Counted from the stretch's first letter, positions 1 through 9,628 are shown. The stretch: 32,141 bases of DNA from an uncultured Opitutales bacterium (GCA_944389215.1 CALXLN010000027.1:1-32141), one strand, 5' to 3'. Program-made: numbers and translations. The notes: a model not told the origin generated them from the letters alone.

Positions 1-53
1 GAATATTTAAAACCGCTTGCTAAAATGCGGAATATTGTCAATCGGACGGGGGC

Positions 54-76
54 GGCGCAATCGGTTTGCGCCTTTT
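54..76 (+). terminator. possible rho-independent terminator of a gene left of the window
   Basis: A perfect 7-bp stem (GGCGCAA at 54-60 with TTGCGCC at 66-72) with a 5-nt loop is followed by only four T residues. It could end a plus-strand gene lying to the left of the window. The U tract is short, so the call is weak. The rest of 1-258 holds only small hairpins (for example CGGAT-AAAA-ATCCG at 168-181) and no gene that I can see. Confidence 0.35.
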
Positions 77-258
77 GATGAAGAAACAATTGTACAGGGC
101 GGATTGCAGCTCTTTTGCTGCGTTTTACGGGTAGCTTTGCGCTTTTAATTGTTTCGCGCTTAAAATCCGGATAAAAATCCGTCTTGGGGTAAAAACGGAC
201 AGGTGAAACGGCGCCAGCCAAAAAATTTTTATATGGTTTTCAGGCTGGAGGCTTTATT

Positions 259-2118
259 TTAGAGAGATAAAACGAACTCTTCCAATTCTTTCAATTCTTG
301 GTCTGTCAAATCGGAAGTGTGCCCATGTTTATCGTCTTTATTGAATTTCCGCAGCATTTCAAATACCGTGCGCGCTCTTCCGTCGTAGAGATATGGCGCT
401 GTGCGCCAAACTTCGCGCAGGGTTGGAGTGTCAAATTCAAAACCCTTGTATTCTTCCAGTCCGGAACCGACATCATGGCGTTTCATGTCGGTGTAGTAGT
501 CTCCCGAATGGCAATAGGAACATTTTGCCATTTCAAAGTACATTTCCCCGCGCTCGGCGGCTTCGCTAAGCTTGCCGTTGACCAGATAGGGGCTTGGTAT
601 TTCGTGAAGGGACGACAGATAAGCATCTATTGCTTTTGAGTCTTTTTCGGGACGCCGCGTAAACTGTATGTATTGGATTCCCTTGCGGACGGCGACTTTG
701 GCGTCTTTGCGAACAGCCGTTATCATTGAAGGCGGTGTAAAATGCGCGTAAAGCATTGATTTGGACTGCTTGGGATTGCCGATACCGTCATTTAACAAGT
801 CCCAATTTAGAGTATCGGAACGCACTTCGGTATGGCATGTTACGCATGAGAGCCATTTTTGGAAACAGAGGGCGGCGTCGTGATAGTAAAGGTCGCCTTT
901 TCGTATTTCATTTAGGTTTTCGTTTCCGCCTATTTGGATTTTTTGCACCCGCAGGGTTTTTAAATCTATCTTATTTAACACGTCAGAGTAATACATTCCC
1001 GCGTATACAAATTCTCCTTGCGCGGCAAGATGTCTTGGCCCGTATCCGTCGAGTACGACGCGCTTGCGGATTCCGGAAAGAAACGAAAGGTCGTTGCAGA
1101 TGTCGGAAAATGTTTTTTGCCTGTCTTCCGATTTCGCAAACGTTTGCTCGATTCTCTGCTCCAGCGCGGGACGGTTTATTACGCTTACTTCGTGAGTTCC
1201 GGCTTGCGCCACAACAAGAAAATCTCCGGCTACGGCTATTCCGTAGGGATTGGCCGCGCCGAGTTCTATGTCGTCTATAAGTATGGTTGCGACAAGGGAA
1301 TTTTTCTCGATATCTATAACGCTGATTGCGTTTGTATTGATCCATCCGCGTTCCACTTGGGTCGTGGGGACATTAAAGCGCGCGATGACGTGGGTGCAAT
1401 AGGCATACTTTTGCGTAACTATAATTTCTTGGGCATTAATCGAGCCGTTGGGCAGGTCGATGCGCGCGATATTTTCCAAAGTGTCGGGATTTAATACAGA
1501 TACGGCTGCGGCGATATTTTCCTCGTACAGGCCTCCCTTGGATTCAGGAAGCTGGTTTAGAACAAACAGCTTGCGGGGCAGCGGGGAATAGGCCATTGAA
1601 AACGGATCGCGGATGGCGCTGCCGGAAGCTTTCTCTGCCAGGGTATTTGCATCGTAGGCGCGCACTTTGTTTTCAAATTGGTTGGCGGCGTAGAGGGTTC
1701 TTCCGTCCGGAGAAAGAATAATTGCGCGCGGCATGTGGTGCGCGGGAACTGTTTGCAGAATTTTTCCGCTTTCGACGTCTATTTTGCAAATTTTTCCGTC
1801 GGGAGCCGCTATCGAGACATAGGCAATTTTCCCGTCGTGCGAAACCGCCACCCCGGAAGGATGTCCGGGAAGGGCGACGCGCTTTTGAACTTTGTCGGAT
1901 TTAAGTATCAACAGTTCGTCGCCCGTTCTGCATGTTACGAATAGATTTCCGCCCGCACCGAATTGAAGAAAGTCGGGGCTGAGGTAGCGTTCTCCGTAGT
2001 CGGGTATGTCGCCGTACACGCTGGGATTTTTTGACGCCAGATACGGAGCGATTTCCGCATAAGAAAAAATAGTGGAAAAAAACGAGAAAAAAAGGGCGAT
2101 TGCCAAATTATGTCTCAT
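259..2118 (-). CDS. secreted beta-propeller protein with two c-type haem-binding sites
   Basis: 619 aa. An N-terminal signal peptide (about residues 1-21, hydrophobic core followed by SYA) sends it to the periplasm. Residues about 50-400 read as a YVTN/NHL-like beta-propeller, with repeats such as 'HPSGVAVSHDGKIAYVS' and 'MPRAIILSPDGRTLYAANQ'. The C-terminal third resembles the di-haem cytochrome c peroxidase/MauG group: it has two CxxCH haem motifs, CVTCH at about 425-429 and CSYCH at about 532-536, and ends with the typical 'FDTPTLREVWRTAPYLYDGRA' type segment. The family binds two covalent haems and moves electrons to peroxide or to a protein substrate; which applies here is unknown. It stands alone on the minus strand, and no Shine-Dalgarno sequence precedes the ATG at 2118. 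Domain assignment is fairly sure, function is not. Confidence 0.85.
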   Translation of the reverse strand: MRHNLAIALFFSFFSTIFSYAEIAPYLASKNPSVYGDIPDYGERYLSPDFLQFGAGGNLFVTCRTGDELLILKSDKVQKRVALPGHPSGVAVSHDGKIAYVSIAAPDGKICKIDVESGKILQTVPAHHMPRAIILSPDGRTLYAANQFENKVRAYDANTLAEKASGSAIRDPFSMAYSPLPRKLFVLNQLPESKGGLYEENIAAAVSVLNPDTLENIARIDLPNGSINAQEIIVTQKYAYCTHVIARFNVPTTQVERGWINTNAISVIDIEKNSLVATILIDDIELGAANPYGIAVAGDFLVVAQAGTHEVSVINRPALEQRIEQTFAKSEDRQKTFSDICNDLSFLSGIRKRVVLDGYGPRHLAAQGEFVYAGMYYSDVLNKIDLKTLRVQKIQIGGNENLNEIRKGDLYYHDAALCFQKWLSCVTCHTEVRSDTLNWDLLNDGIGNPKQSKSMLYAHFTPPSMITAVRKDAKVAVRKGIQYIQFTRRPEKDSKAIDAYLSSLHEIPSPYLVNGKLSEAAERGEMYFEMAKCSYCHSGDYYTDMKRHDVGSGLEEYKGFEFDTPTLREVWRTAPYLYDGRARTVFEMLRKFNKDDKHGHTSDLTDQELKELEEFVLSL

Positions 2119-2391
2119 AAGTGTGTGTATTCGGTTTCATTTAAAGGTTAAAGGATGTTTTTATGCAAATTTGATGCTTTGCAGCCGCTCGGACTGCTTT
2201 TTTAAGCAAAAATCAAATTTTTGTCCGGACGGTTTGAAATGGAAATATAATTGCGCATATAAAAACATTATTTATATATGAATTTTTTATATCAAGAATA
2301 TTTTCTAATTTCTTTCTAACTTGCTGTTTCCGGCTGCAACTTTAAAATAATCATTCCGAATATTGAAATGGTCAAGTATATTATCGCAAAT

Positions 2392-2419
2392 TTGACAGAT
2401 GGGGCGGTTGCGCTAAAGG
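2392..2419 (+). promoter_or_regulatory. probable sigma70-type promoter of the purA-mcsA-mcsB-clpC run
   Basis: A perfect -35 box TTGACA (2392-2397) is followed after 16 nt by TAAAGG (2414-2419), a poor -10 box. Transcription would start near 2426, about 60-90 nt before the first gene. The remaining intergenic sequence (2119-2391) separates two divergent genes and holds AT-rich sequence with no gene visible. Confidence 0.45.
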
Positions 2420-2516
2420 ATATTCGCGGCAAGCGGTAAATTCTGTTTTTTTTGTGTTGTAAAGAAGGCCGTAAAGTGCAATTATGCAAGGATTGTCAAA
2501 AAATAGCATAGGAGAA

Positions 2517-4067
2517 ATGGCACTAACAAAATTTAAAAGTCAGTTGATTGCCGATGTTGGCATAAGCATGGGAGACGAAGGCAAAGGCCGCCTCGTCTAT
2601 GAAATCATAGACGAATTGAAAGCCGACACCGGCAAAAAAGACATTGTGTCGATTGTCATAAAGGTAAACGGAGGCGCAAATTCCGGTCATACCGCCGGTG
2701 GGGTAAAGCTGAATCTTTTGCCTGCGGGCGTTATTGAAAACGACGTTGCGACCCTCGCCATAGGAGCCGGCGTCGTTGCGGATCCGCGCAAGTTTATATG
2801 GGAGGGCGAGCCTTTGGAAAGGCGCGGATACAGGATTTTCGACAGGCTTTTAATAGACGAGCGCACAATGCTGAGCGATGTCGGCCACCGCCTTTTGGAT
2901 TTAGCTTGGGAGGATTACCGCGTAAATGTTCTCAATGAAGAACCGCGCGGCTCTACGGGAAGGGGCATTACCCCGTCTTACGCTGATGAAGTAGGGCAAT
3001 TCCAAATTTGCTATTGCGCGTTCTTGGGGGACAAATCTGAATTCGAACATAAATTTAAGGCCCGACTCCAACGCGCATGCGACACAATAAAGAATGTCTG
3101 CAAAGTTTCGGAAGATAAGTGGAATGAGTTTTTTGACATCCTTACGCGCGCGGAGATCCGCGCAAACGCCGAAGCTATAAAAGAAGGAACGTTCGACGAG
3201 TCGGAATTCGACTTCCATAAGTTTAAAGGCGGCAAGCCGTTTGAACTTAATCTCGATGCTCTGACAGACGAATATTGGCGGGTTGGGCAAATGCTTGCAA
3301 AACGCGTCGGCGACGTGCGCGAAGCGTGCCTGGATTGTCTCGGCTGCGGTAAGTATATTATAGGAGAGTTTGGGCAGGCGTACTGGCTGGACAAGCGCCA
3401 CGGTTTTGCCCCCAATGTAACCGCATCGCACACGGGGGTTCCGGAATTTTTTCAAAGCGCCGGAATTCCAGCCCAATTAGTCCATACCATAGGATGCTGC
3501 AAAGCCTATGACACAAAGGTTGGCACGCACGTATTTTTAACTCAAATGGACGATGCCCATCCGCTGGCCGTAAAATTAAAGAAGCTGGAATTTGGCACAA
3601 GTACGGGCCGCCAGAGGATGGTAGGTTGGTTCGACGCCGTCGAAAAGGGAGATGCTTTGAGATATGGCGGATACGACGATATTGCCATTAATAAACTGGA
3701 TGCTCTTTCTTATTCCGACGAATGGCAGGGCGGAGAATTGCTTGTTTGCACCCATTACAGAGATCCGTCCACCGCTAAGGAATATTACGGGGTTCCGCGC
3801 GACGACGCTCTCCGCAGGAGGCTCCGCCCGGTTTATGCCCAGCTGAAATGTTGGAGCCAGGACATATCGGGCGTAAGAAATTTTGAAGATTTGCCTGCCG
3901 AAGCCAAGCGCTACATTGCTTTTTGCATGAAGAGCATAATAGACGTTGCCTCAAAGAATAAATCCTTAAAGAATCTGCCGAATTTGCGATATATTGGAGT
4001 AGGTCCTTTGCAGTCGCAAATTATACGCGATGTTCCGTCTACGGCGGAACTTTTGAAACTGTTATAG
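2517..4067 (+). CDS. purA: adenylosuccinate synthetase, long divergent form
   Basis: It would catalyse IMP + aspartate + GTP to adenylosuccinate, the first step from IMP to AMP. Landmarks of the family are present: the phosphate loop MGDEGKGR (catalytic Asp about residue 20), NSGHT with the catalytic His (about 58), [11 protein letters not shown] (about 145), FGQAYWLD in place of the usual EGAQG-LLD segment, the substrate loop [11 protein letters not shown] (361-371), INKLDAL for guanine recognition, and a late IGVGP. At 516 aa it is about 85 residues longer than the Escherichia coli enzyme; most of the excess lies between about residues 160 and 260, a charged insertion. Start: ATG 2517 follows AGGAG, but with only 2 nt spacing; an in-frame ATG at 2484 would add 11 residues. 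The gene is 45 nt upstream of mcsA and likely shares its promoter. PurZ-like or other paralogue activity cannot be excluded. Confidence 0.85.
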   Translation: MALTKFKSQLIADVGISMGDEGKGRLVYEIIDELKADTGKKDIVSIVIKVNGGANSGHTAGGVKLNLLPAGVIENDVATLAIGAGVVADPRKFIWEGEPLERRGYRIFDRLLIDERTMLSDVGHRLLDLAWEDYRVNVLNEEPRGSTGRGITPSYADEVGQFQICYCAFLGDKSEFEHKFKARLQRACDTIKNVCKVSEDKWNEFFDILTRAEIRANAEAIKEGTFDESEFDFHKFKGGKPFELNLDALTDEYWRVGQMLAKRVGDVREACLDCLGCGKYIIGEFGQAYWLDKRHGFAPNVTASHTGVPEFFQSAGIPAQLVHTIGCCKAYDTKVGTHVFLTQMDDAHPLAVKLKKLEFGTSTGRQRMVGWFDAVEKGDALRYGGYDDIAINKLDALSYSDEWQGGELLVCTHYRDPSTAKEYYGVPRDDALRRRLRPVYAQLKCWSQDISGVRNFEDLPAEAKRYIAFCMKSIIDVASKNKSLKNLPNLRYIGVGPLQSQIIRDVPSTAELLKLL

Positions 4068-4112
4068 CAACATTTTTATACTCAATTACATAAAAAATCG
4101 CAGGTTAAGGCA

Positions 4113-4784
4113 ATGGCAACGGAATACAAGTGTGACATATGCGGAAATCCGGCGACGGTTCACATAACAAAAATCATCGACGGTAAGAAAATAAAAATAC
4201 ACCTATGTTCGGCGTGTGCTGAGAAAGCTTCGTTGGAGGCCATAAATTTGCCGGCAGAGATATTTCCGAAAATTCAAGAGCTGGAAAATCAGTTGGCGGA
4301 TTCGCACAAGGCTAAAGTTGATTTTTGCCCTACGTGCGGGGCGGCGCTTTCTGAAATAGAAAACGGCGCGCGCTTTTCATGCCCCGATTGCTACGGAGCG
4401 ATGGGTGGGCGCCTGTTTGAGTTGTTTTCGCAAATGCATGGGGCAACAAAGCATGTCGGAAAATCTCCGAAATTTCATTCTGCGAATGTCGACGATATGG
4501 ATATTTTGGGAAAGACGCTTAAAAATATCGAAGAAACCCTAGGCGACACTTGCAGAGATTTTCTTGAGGATGCCCAGGCGCTGGCGGATAAAATTCAATC
4601 TAAATTGGACAAATCGGAGGCTCAAAACGAAGCAGACGATTCAATGCCGTCCAAATCCGACCCCCCGCAGCAGAATGTTGCCGAAACAAAAGAGTCTTTG
4701 CTTAAAAAACTCGACGCCGCCATTTCCGAGGAGCGTTATGAAGACGCGGCAAAGCTGCGCGACGAAATAAAAGCACTTTCCTAA
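4113..4784 (+). CDS. mcsA: McsA-type zinc-finger adaptor/activator of the arginine kinase McsB
   Basis: 223 aa. Four CxxC pairs are visible (C7/C10, C32/C35, C72/C75, C90/C93), as in Firmicutes McsA, where they bind zinc. A UVR (UvrB/UvrC-like) helical motif closes the protein: 'LLKKLDAAISEERYEDAAKLRDEI' at about 195-220. In Bacillus McsA activates the protein-arginine kinase McsB and works with ClpC. The stretch between about 100 and 190 is a low-complexity, acidic, probably flexible linker. The last base of its TAA stop is the first base of the mcsB ATG, so the two are translationally coupled. An AAGG lies just before the ATG. Family assignment rests on motifs plus neighbours and is firm. 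Confidence 0.88.
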   Translation: MATEYKCDICGNPATVHITKIIDGKKIKIHLCSACAEKASLEAINLPAEIFPKIQELENQLADSHKAKVDFCPTCGAALSEIENGARFSCPDCYGAMGGRLFELFSQMHGATKHVGKSPKFHSANVDDMDILGKTLKNIEETLGDTCRDFLEDAQALADKIQSKLDKSEAQNEADDSMPSKSDPPQQNVAETKESLLKKLDAAISEERYEDAAKLRDEIKALS

Positions 4785-5848
4785 TGCAAATTTCAGATAA
4801 AATCATCCGCCGCAAAAAAAATTCCCGCATAGCGATAACCTCAAGAATCCGTTTGGCTCGCAATCTTGCGGGACATAAATTTGCAAATGCCGCTTCGCTC
4901 GATGAAATGAGGGAGATTCTCCGGGTTTGCGCCGACGCCCTGGGAAAAACAAAAAAATTTAAAAACGCGGCTTATTTCAATATGTCGGAAATATCCGACT
5001 TTTCGCGCGAGCTTCTGTTGGAGGATCGCGCGATAAGCCGGGAATTGACTGAAAATACCGAAGCAAAAGCCGCTTTCGTTTCCAAAGACAAGCGCACAAG
5101 CGCCATGATAAACGAAGAGGACCATCTTCGCATCCAGACAATGTCGGAAGGTTTGAGCCTGGCGTCGATATGGCGTTCGATAAATCTTCTTGACGACGCC
5201 ATAGAGGAGCATTTGGAATTTGCCTTTAGCTCCTCCTACGGTTATCTGACTGCTTGCCCTACCAATGTTGGAACCGGAATGAGGGCGAGCGTAATGCTTC
5301 ATCTTCCGGCTTTGGTGATGTCGGAACAGATGGATAAGATTGTCCGCGGCGTAAACCAGCTTGGAATGGTTGTTCGCGGAGCAAACGGCGAGGGAAGCGA
5401 TTCTTACGGCTCTTTTTTTCAGCTTTCAAACCAGCAGACCCTAGGAATTTCAGAAGGTGATATAGTAAAAAAAATAACGAGGTTTGCAAAGAAGCTTTCG
5501 GAATTTGAAGTCAATGCCAGGCAAAAATTGCGCCAAGAAAATCCGGCTGTTTTGGCCGACAAAATAGAAAGGGCGCGCGCTGTTTTGTGCGCGTGCAGGC
5601 TAGTTGACACGGCAGAAGCCACAATGTGCCTTTCTCATTTGAGAATGGCGGCGGACATGGGCCTGTTTGAAGGCGGGGATGCCCTAATTGACAAGTTGGA
5701 CAAGCTCATTCTGCAAATCCGCCCGTCGCATTTGCAGGAGTTTTTCAATGTTTTTAAATGTTCCGCTTTGGAACGCGACGAAATGAGGGCAAAGTTTTTG
5801 AATAAAGAAGTTTCGGCGTTGTTTGGAAAAAAGAAATTGTCCAAATAG
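4784..5848 (+). CDS. mcsB: protein-arginine kinase McsB (ATP:guanido phosphotransferase fold)
   Basis: 354 aa, the usual length. McsB phosphorylates arginine side chains of proteins; phosphoarginine marks them for the ClpC unfoldase. Family motifs are in order: TSRIRLARN near residue 20, NEEDHLRIQ (110-118, acidic active-site residues), CPTNVGTGMRASV (Cys about 158, matching the conserved cysteine of phosphagen kinases) and RGANGEGSDSYGSFFQLSN (about 195-213). The catalytic core therefore looks complete. The gene overlaps mcsA by one base and is followed 62 nt later by the clpC ATG. No ctsR repressor gene is present next to them, unlike the ctsR-mcsA-mcsB-clpC operon of Firmicutes. Confidence 0.93.
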   Translation: MQISDKIIRRKKNSRIAITSRIRLARNLAGHKFANAASLDEMREILRVCADALGKTKKFKNAAYFNMSEISDFSRELLLEDRAISRELTENTEAKAAFVSKDKRTSAMINEEDHLRIQTMSEGLSLASIWRSINLLDDAIEEHLEFAFSSSYGYLTACPTNVGTGMRASVMLHLPALVMSEQMDKIVRGVNQLGMVVRGANGEGSDSYGSFFQLSNQQTLGISEGDIVKKITRFAKKLSEFEVNARQKLRQENPAVLADKIERARAVLCACRLVDTAEATMCLSHLRMAADMGLFEGGDALIDKLDKLILQIRPSHLQEFFNVFKCSALERDEMRAKFLNKEVSALFGKKKLSK

Positions 5849-5910
5849 TGCAAACTTTTGCGCCGCTGAAAAACGCTTAATTGCAGGAAATTTTTTACGA
5901 TACGCACGCT

Positions 5911-8406
5911 ATGCAACAATTCACACCAAGAGCACAACAGGTATTGGCAATCGCCCGAAAAGAGGCGATGCGCTTTAAGCACAATTATATTGGTACGGAA
6001 CACATACTGCTTGGAATAATAAAACTCGGGCAGGGGGTGGCTGTGAACGTATTGCGGAAAATGGGGATTAATCTCGAAAATGTTACCCGCGAAGTGGAAA
6101 AGCAGGTTGGTTCGGGGTTCGATTCGGGAGACATATCGGATTTGCAGCACACGCAGCGCGTCAAAAAGGTTTTGGCGTTCGCCGCCTACGAAGCCACGCA
6201 GCTGTCGCACAATTATATTGGCACTGAACATATTCTTTTGGGGCTGCTGCGCGAAGGCGAAGGCGTGGCGGCGACGGTTTTGCGCGAGTTGGGTGTCGAT
6301 ATCGCCACCTGCCGCACGCAAATTTTGGCGGAATTAGATCCAAATTTTGTTGGCGACACTCCTGAAACAGAGGTCCGCGAACAAGAATTCGGTCAACAGG
6401 AACGTCCGGATGGGGCGGGACAGAAAAAAACTGCTTTGGAGGCTTTCGGAAGGGATCTTACCGCCCTTGCAAAGGAGGGAAAATTGGATCCGGTGATAGG
6501 GCGCGCCAATGAAATCATGCGCGCTGTCCAGATATTGTGCCGGAGGACTAAGAATAATCCGGTTTTGGTCGGCGAGGCTGGCGTTGGAAAAACCGCCATA
6601 GTCGAAGGGTTGGCACAGGAGATAGCCAGCGGCGAGGTTCCCGAACTTTTGGCGGGAAAGCGGGTTATTGCACTCGACATGGCTCTGATGGTCGCGGGAA
6701 CGAAGTATCGCGGACAGTTTGAGGAGCGCATAAAAGCGGTAATGGACGAAATCGAAAAGGCCAAAGACGTAATCCTTTTCATAGACGAACTCCACACGAT
6801 AGTCGGGGCCGGAGCCGCCGAGGGTGCGATGGATGCTTCCAACATATTCAAGCCGGCGCTGTCGAGGGGCGCTCTCCAATGCATAGGCGCCACAACCATG
6901 GCGGAATACCGCAAGTTTATAGAAAAAGACAGCGCCCTTGACAGGCGTTTTCAAAGCATTAAAGTTGAGGAGCCTTCGAGCGACGACGCCGTCAAAATTC
7001 TGATGGGTTTGCGCGCCAATTACGAAAAGCACCACCATTGCGTGTATTCCGAAGACGCCCTTACGGCAGCGGTAAAGCTTTCCGAACGCTATATAACAAG
7101 CAGATTCCTTCCCGACAAGGCGATAGATGTAATCGATGAAGCCGGTGCGCGCGCTCGCATTAAAATGATGGAGCGCCCTGAGGAGGTTTTGTCGATTTCT
7201 TCAAAAATAGAGGAAACGGCGCGGCAAAAGGAAGACGCCATCCGCGAACAGCGCTTCGAGGAGGCCGCAACCTTGCGCGACGCCGAAAAATCGCTTATCG
7301 CCCAAAAAGAGGATATCGTGAAAGCGTGGAAAAAATCCCTTGAATCCAAACGCGCGAATGTCTCCGAAGACGACATTTACGCGGTGGTTTCGTCTTGGAC
7401 AGGCATACCGCTTTCCAGAATGGAGCGCGAGGAAAGCCAAAAGCTGCTCTCTCTTGAAAGTTATCTGCGCGGGCGCGTGGTCGGACAGGACGAGGCTACT
7501 TCGGCGATTGCGCGCGCCTTGAGGCGTTCGCGCGCTGCTCTGAAAGATCCCAAGAGGCCCATCGGTTCTTTCATGTTTCTCGGCCCGACAGGAGTTGGAA
7601 AAACCTATTTGGCAAAAATTCTTGCGGAACAGATGTTCGGCAAGCAGGAGTCGTTGATTCAAATAGACATGTCCGAGTACATGGAAAAATTTTCAGTATC
7701 GCGTTTAATCGGCTCTCCGCCCGGATACGTCGGGCACGAGGACGGCGGCCAGCTCACCGAGCAGGTGAGGCGGAAACCGTACAGCGTAATTTTGTTCGAC
7801 GAAATAGAGAAAGCCCATCCAGACGTGGCGCAGCTGCTCTTGCAGGTGCTGGAAGACGGCCGCCTTACCGACAGTCTTGGAAGGACGGTCGATTTCCGCA
7901 ACACCATAATAATAATGACCAGCAATGTCGGCGCGCATATTCTGCAAAAGAGTCCGTCGATGGGCTTTGACGCCGGAAATAATTCCGAGGACGACTACGA
8001 GAAGAACAAGGAGAAAGTCATGGACGAAATGAAAAAGTCGTTTCGCCCCGAATTTCTGAACCGCATCAACGACATTATTCTCTTTAGAATGCTGTCCAAG
8101 GACGACATGGGCAAAATCGTCCAATTGGAGCTCGACCAGCTGCGCAAGAGGCTTGCCGAAAAGGGAATGACCATCGACGTCGAGGAATCGGCCTTAGACT
8201 TTCTCATTTCAAAAGGCTGGGACGAAAAATACGGGGCTCGGCCTCTGAAGCGCGCTATAGAGCGCGAACTTGAAGACAGTTTGGCTGAGGAGATTTTAAA
8301 GGGAAATATTTGCGAGGGCAGCGGAGAAATAAAAATTGCAACTTCAGCGGACGGCAAAAAACTCGAGTTCTCGCAATCCAAGCGCAAACACTGCAAAAAG
8401 CTTTAA
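5911..8406 (+). CDS. clpC: ATP-dependent Clp protease ATP-binding subunit ClpC
   Basis: 831 aa, a standard two-ring AAA+ unfoldase that feeds substrates to the ClpP peptidase. Order of domains: two Clp_N repeats (about 3-145; the phosphoarginine-docking domain in Bacillus), AAA module 1 with Walker A GEAGVGKT (221-228) and Walker B IDE (291-293), a middle UVR motif (about 434-470) where McsA-like adaptors dock, AAA module 2 with GPTGVGKT (558-565) and DE (630-631), the ClpP-contact loop MGF (684-686) and the D2-small C-terminal domain. The MGF loop predicts that it works with ClpP. Start: ATG 5911 gives the family-typical '[19 protein letters not shown]'; a TTG at 5881 would add ten residues without support. 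A strong terminator follows. Confidence 0.96.
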   Translation: MQQFTPRAQQVLAIARKEAMRFKHNYIGTEHILLGIIKLGQGVAVNVLRKMGINLENVTREVEKQVGSGFDSGDISDLQHTQRVKKVLAFAAYEATQLSHNYIGTEHILLGLLREGEGVAATVLRELGVDIATCRTQILAELDPNFVGDTPETEVREQEFGQQERPDGAGQKKTALEAFGRDLTALAKEGKLDPVIGRANEIMRAVQILCRRTKNNPVLVGEAGVGKTAIVEGLAQEIASGEVPELLAGKRVIALDMALMVAGTKYRGQFEERIKAVMDEIEKAKDVILFIDELHTIVGAGAAEGAMDASNIFKPALSRGALQCIGATTMAEYRKFIEKDSALDRRFQSIKVEEPSSDDAVKILMGLRANYEKHHHCVYSEDALTAAVKLSERYITSRFLPDKAIDVIDEAGARARIKMMERPEEVLSISSKIEETARQKEDAIREQRFEEAATLRDAEKSLIAQKEDIVKAWKKSLESKRANVSEDDIYAVVSSWTGIPLSRMEREESQKLLSLESYLRGRVVGQDEATSAIARALRRSRAALKDPKRPIGSFMFLGPTGVGKTYLAKILAEQMFGKQESLIQIDMSEYMEKFSVSRLIGSPPGYVGHEDGGQLTEQVRRKPYSVILFDEIEKAHPDVAQLLLQVLEDGRLTDSLGRTVDFRNTIIIMTSNVGAHILQKSPSMGFDAGNNSEDDYEKNKEKVMDEMKKSFRPEFLNRINDIILFRMLSKDDMGKIVQLELDQLRKRLAEKGMTIDVEESALDFLISKGWDEKYGARPLKRAIERELEDSLAEEILKGNICEGSGEIKIATSADGKKLEFSQSKRKHCKKL

Positions 8407-8444
8407 TTGCATAAAACCTGTTAAAATCCTATTTTTATATGCGC

Positions 8445-8485
8445 AAAAGCGCGGGGCTGCGATTTTTTCGTCCCCGCGCTTTTTT
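8445..8485 (+). terminator. rho-independent terminator after clpC
   Basis: A perfect GC-rich stem (AAAAGCGCGGGG at 8445-8456 with CCCCGCGC and following Ts at 8472-8485) ends in six T residues. It closes the purA-mcsA-mcsB-clpC unit 39 nt after the clpC stop. The following 8486-8682 holds no gene; a small 7-bp hairpin (8635-8657) lacks a T tract. Confidence 0.9.
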
Positions 8486-8682
8486 GATTGCGATTTGGAA
8501 AATTGCACCCGCAAAGAAATCGGGGAAGAATTTATCCGCAGCTTTATTCAATAAAATATCGCGCCACAGGCGGCGGAATTTGAAATTTGCGGCGGAAAAA
8601 TTTTTCCGGCGTTTGCCGTCCGGTTAAAAGCTTGTTCTTGCGGTTGCGGGGCAAGAAGGTTCGTTTTTATTGTAAAAAACGC

Positions 8683-8728
8683 AAAAAAAGGGGAGAGGTC
8701 TATAAAAAAACTTCTCCCCTGTTTTTTT
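8683..8728 (-). terminator. bidirectional rho-independent terminator, mainly for the minus-strand gene at 8741-9514
   Basis: The stem AGGGGAGA (8689-8696) with TCTCCCCT (8713-8720) is flanked by seven A on the left (8683-8689) and seven T on the right (8722-8728). Read on the minus strand it follows the stop of the 257-aa gene by 12 nt; it could also stop plus-strand readthrough from clpC. Confidence 0.85.
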
Positions 8729-8740
8729 AAGTTTCTATAA

Positions 8741-9514
8741 TTACTTTGCAAAGGCGCTTTGGGCAGAGCGCCACCAGATATAATGCTTGTTCTCCAGCTC
8801 CTCTTGAGACGGCATTTTATAGAAAATCATGTCGTTTCCTGTGCCGACAAAGAATCCCGTCCTTACCGTTCTATATAGGAAGTCGTCGCCGGATCGGGCT
8901 ACAACTTTGTTGTTTTTGCCCCCTTTGCTGTTTACCTGCATTAGGCAGTCGCGCAAATGGTGCTGGTTCTTATACGGCAGGCTTCCCAAATCTCCGTTTT
9001 GCGGGTCGGATTCCAACGCGCCGAGATCCATATCGCAAAAAACCAGCTTTGGCAGATTAACCAGCCTTTCAGAGGATGTTAAGCGCGCAACGTATTCCTT
9101 GGGATTCAGTATGCTTGCAACTCTGGGCCTGCAGGGGGCGAAATCTTGGTACATGTAGAGATGCTGCTTGGAATCGGGAACAAATTCGGATTTTGACAGC
9201 TCCAAGGTCTTTCCGTCGGAAGTTACCAGATAGAGATTCCTAAATGCCGACATCGGCACGTGTTCAAGCACCCTGTAAACCGAAAGATAGACGGATTTAT
9301 GCGGGCGTCCGTCGGGATGCGGTTTGCATAGTTCGTCGAGTTTTGCCACGGGCAGATAGTCCGACTTGAAATTTGGGTCTATTTCAAAAAATATAGCCTG
9401 GTCGCAGTTGCGCCTAAATACGCCCGTTGCGAAGTAGCCGCCAAATTCTTCGGGAGAGAGGTTTGAAGCGATCAGCGCTTCTGGCAGCAATGACAGGTAT
9501 AGATAATTCTTCAT
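8741..9514 (-). CDS. conserved-looking protein of unknown function, 257 aa
   Basis: I cannot assign a family. The protein starts 'MKNYLYLSLLPEALIASNL'; the first 17 residues are mildly hydrophobic but lack the basic start and cleavage site of a good signal peptide, so a cytoplasmic location is likely. It is rich in charged and aromatic residues, has no transmembrane helix, and shows the motifs LVFCDMDLG (about 155-163) and LRDCLMQV (about 186-193). Three cysteines (about 115, 159 and 189) are spaced too far apart for an obvious metal site. It is monocistronic with its own terminator and lies divergent to hppA. The codon use resembles the neighbours, so it appears native. That it is a real gene is well supported by length and terminator. 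Confidence 0.75.
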   Translation of the reverse strand: MKNYLYLSLLPEALIASNLSPEEFGGYFATGVFRRNCDQAIFFEIDPNFKSDYLPVAKLDELCKPHPDGRPHKSVYLSVYRVLEHVPMSAFRNLYLVTSDGKTLELSKSEFVPDSKQHLYMYQDFAPCRPRVASILNPKEYVARLTSSERLVNLPKLVFCDMDLGALESDPQNGDLGSLPYKNQHHLRDCLMQVNSKGGKNNKVVARSGDDFLYRTVRTGFFVGTGNDMIFYKMPSQEELENKHYIWWRSAQSAFAK

Positions 9515-9556
9515 TTTGGTCCTTTTGGATTTTGTTTTATTGTGATATTGTCCCTT

Positions 9557-9584
9557 CTGACAAATTTGATTTTGCGGATTTAAT
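9557..9584 (+). promoter_or_regulatory. possible hppA promoter
   Basis: CTGACA (9557-9562) and TTTAAT (9579-9584) are 16 nt apart, each one base off consensus. The implied leader to the hppA ATG would be about 170 nt and would contain the hairpin at 9649-9672. Confidence 0.4.
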
Positions 9585-9628
9585 CGGCAGTTACAAGCTT
9601 TTTCGACAAATCTATTTTCTGCTTAATG

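Noticed and set aside
2..36. AATATT...AATATT inverted repeat with inner CCGC/GCGG at the left edge
   Set aside because: The arms are short and self-palindromic and the spacing is asymmetric; chance is likely.
1018..1494. Plus-strand open frames within the cytochrome gene (also at 298-639, 756-1280)
   Set aside because: They are antisense to a strongly supported CDS and show no domain, signal or codon pattern of a real gene.
4841..5302. Antisense frames within mcsB, clpC and other core genes
   Set aside because: All are shadows of genes with complete family motifs on the other strand.
8635..8657. 7-bp hairpin in the clpC/8741 intergenic region
   Set aside because: It lacks a T tract and lies between two much better terminators.
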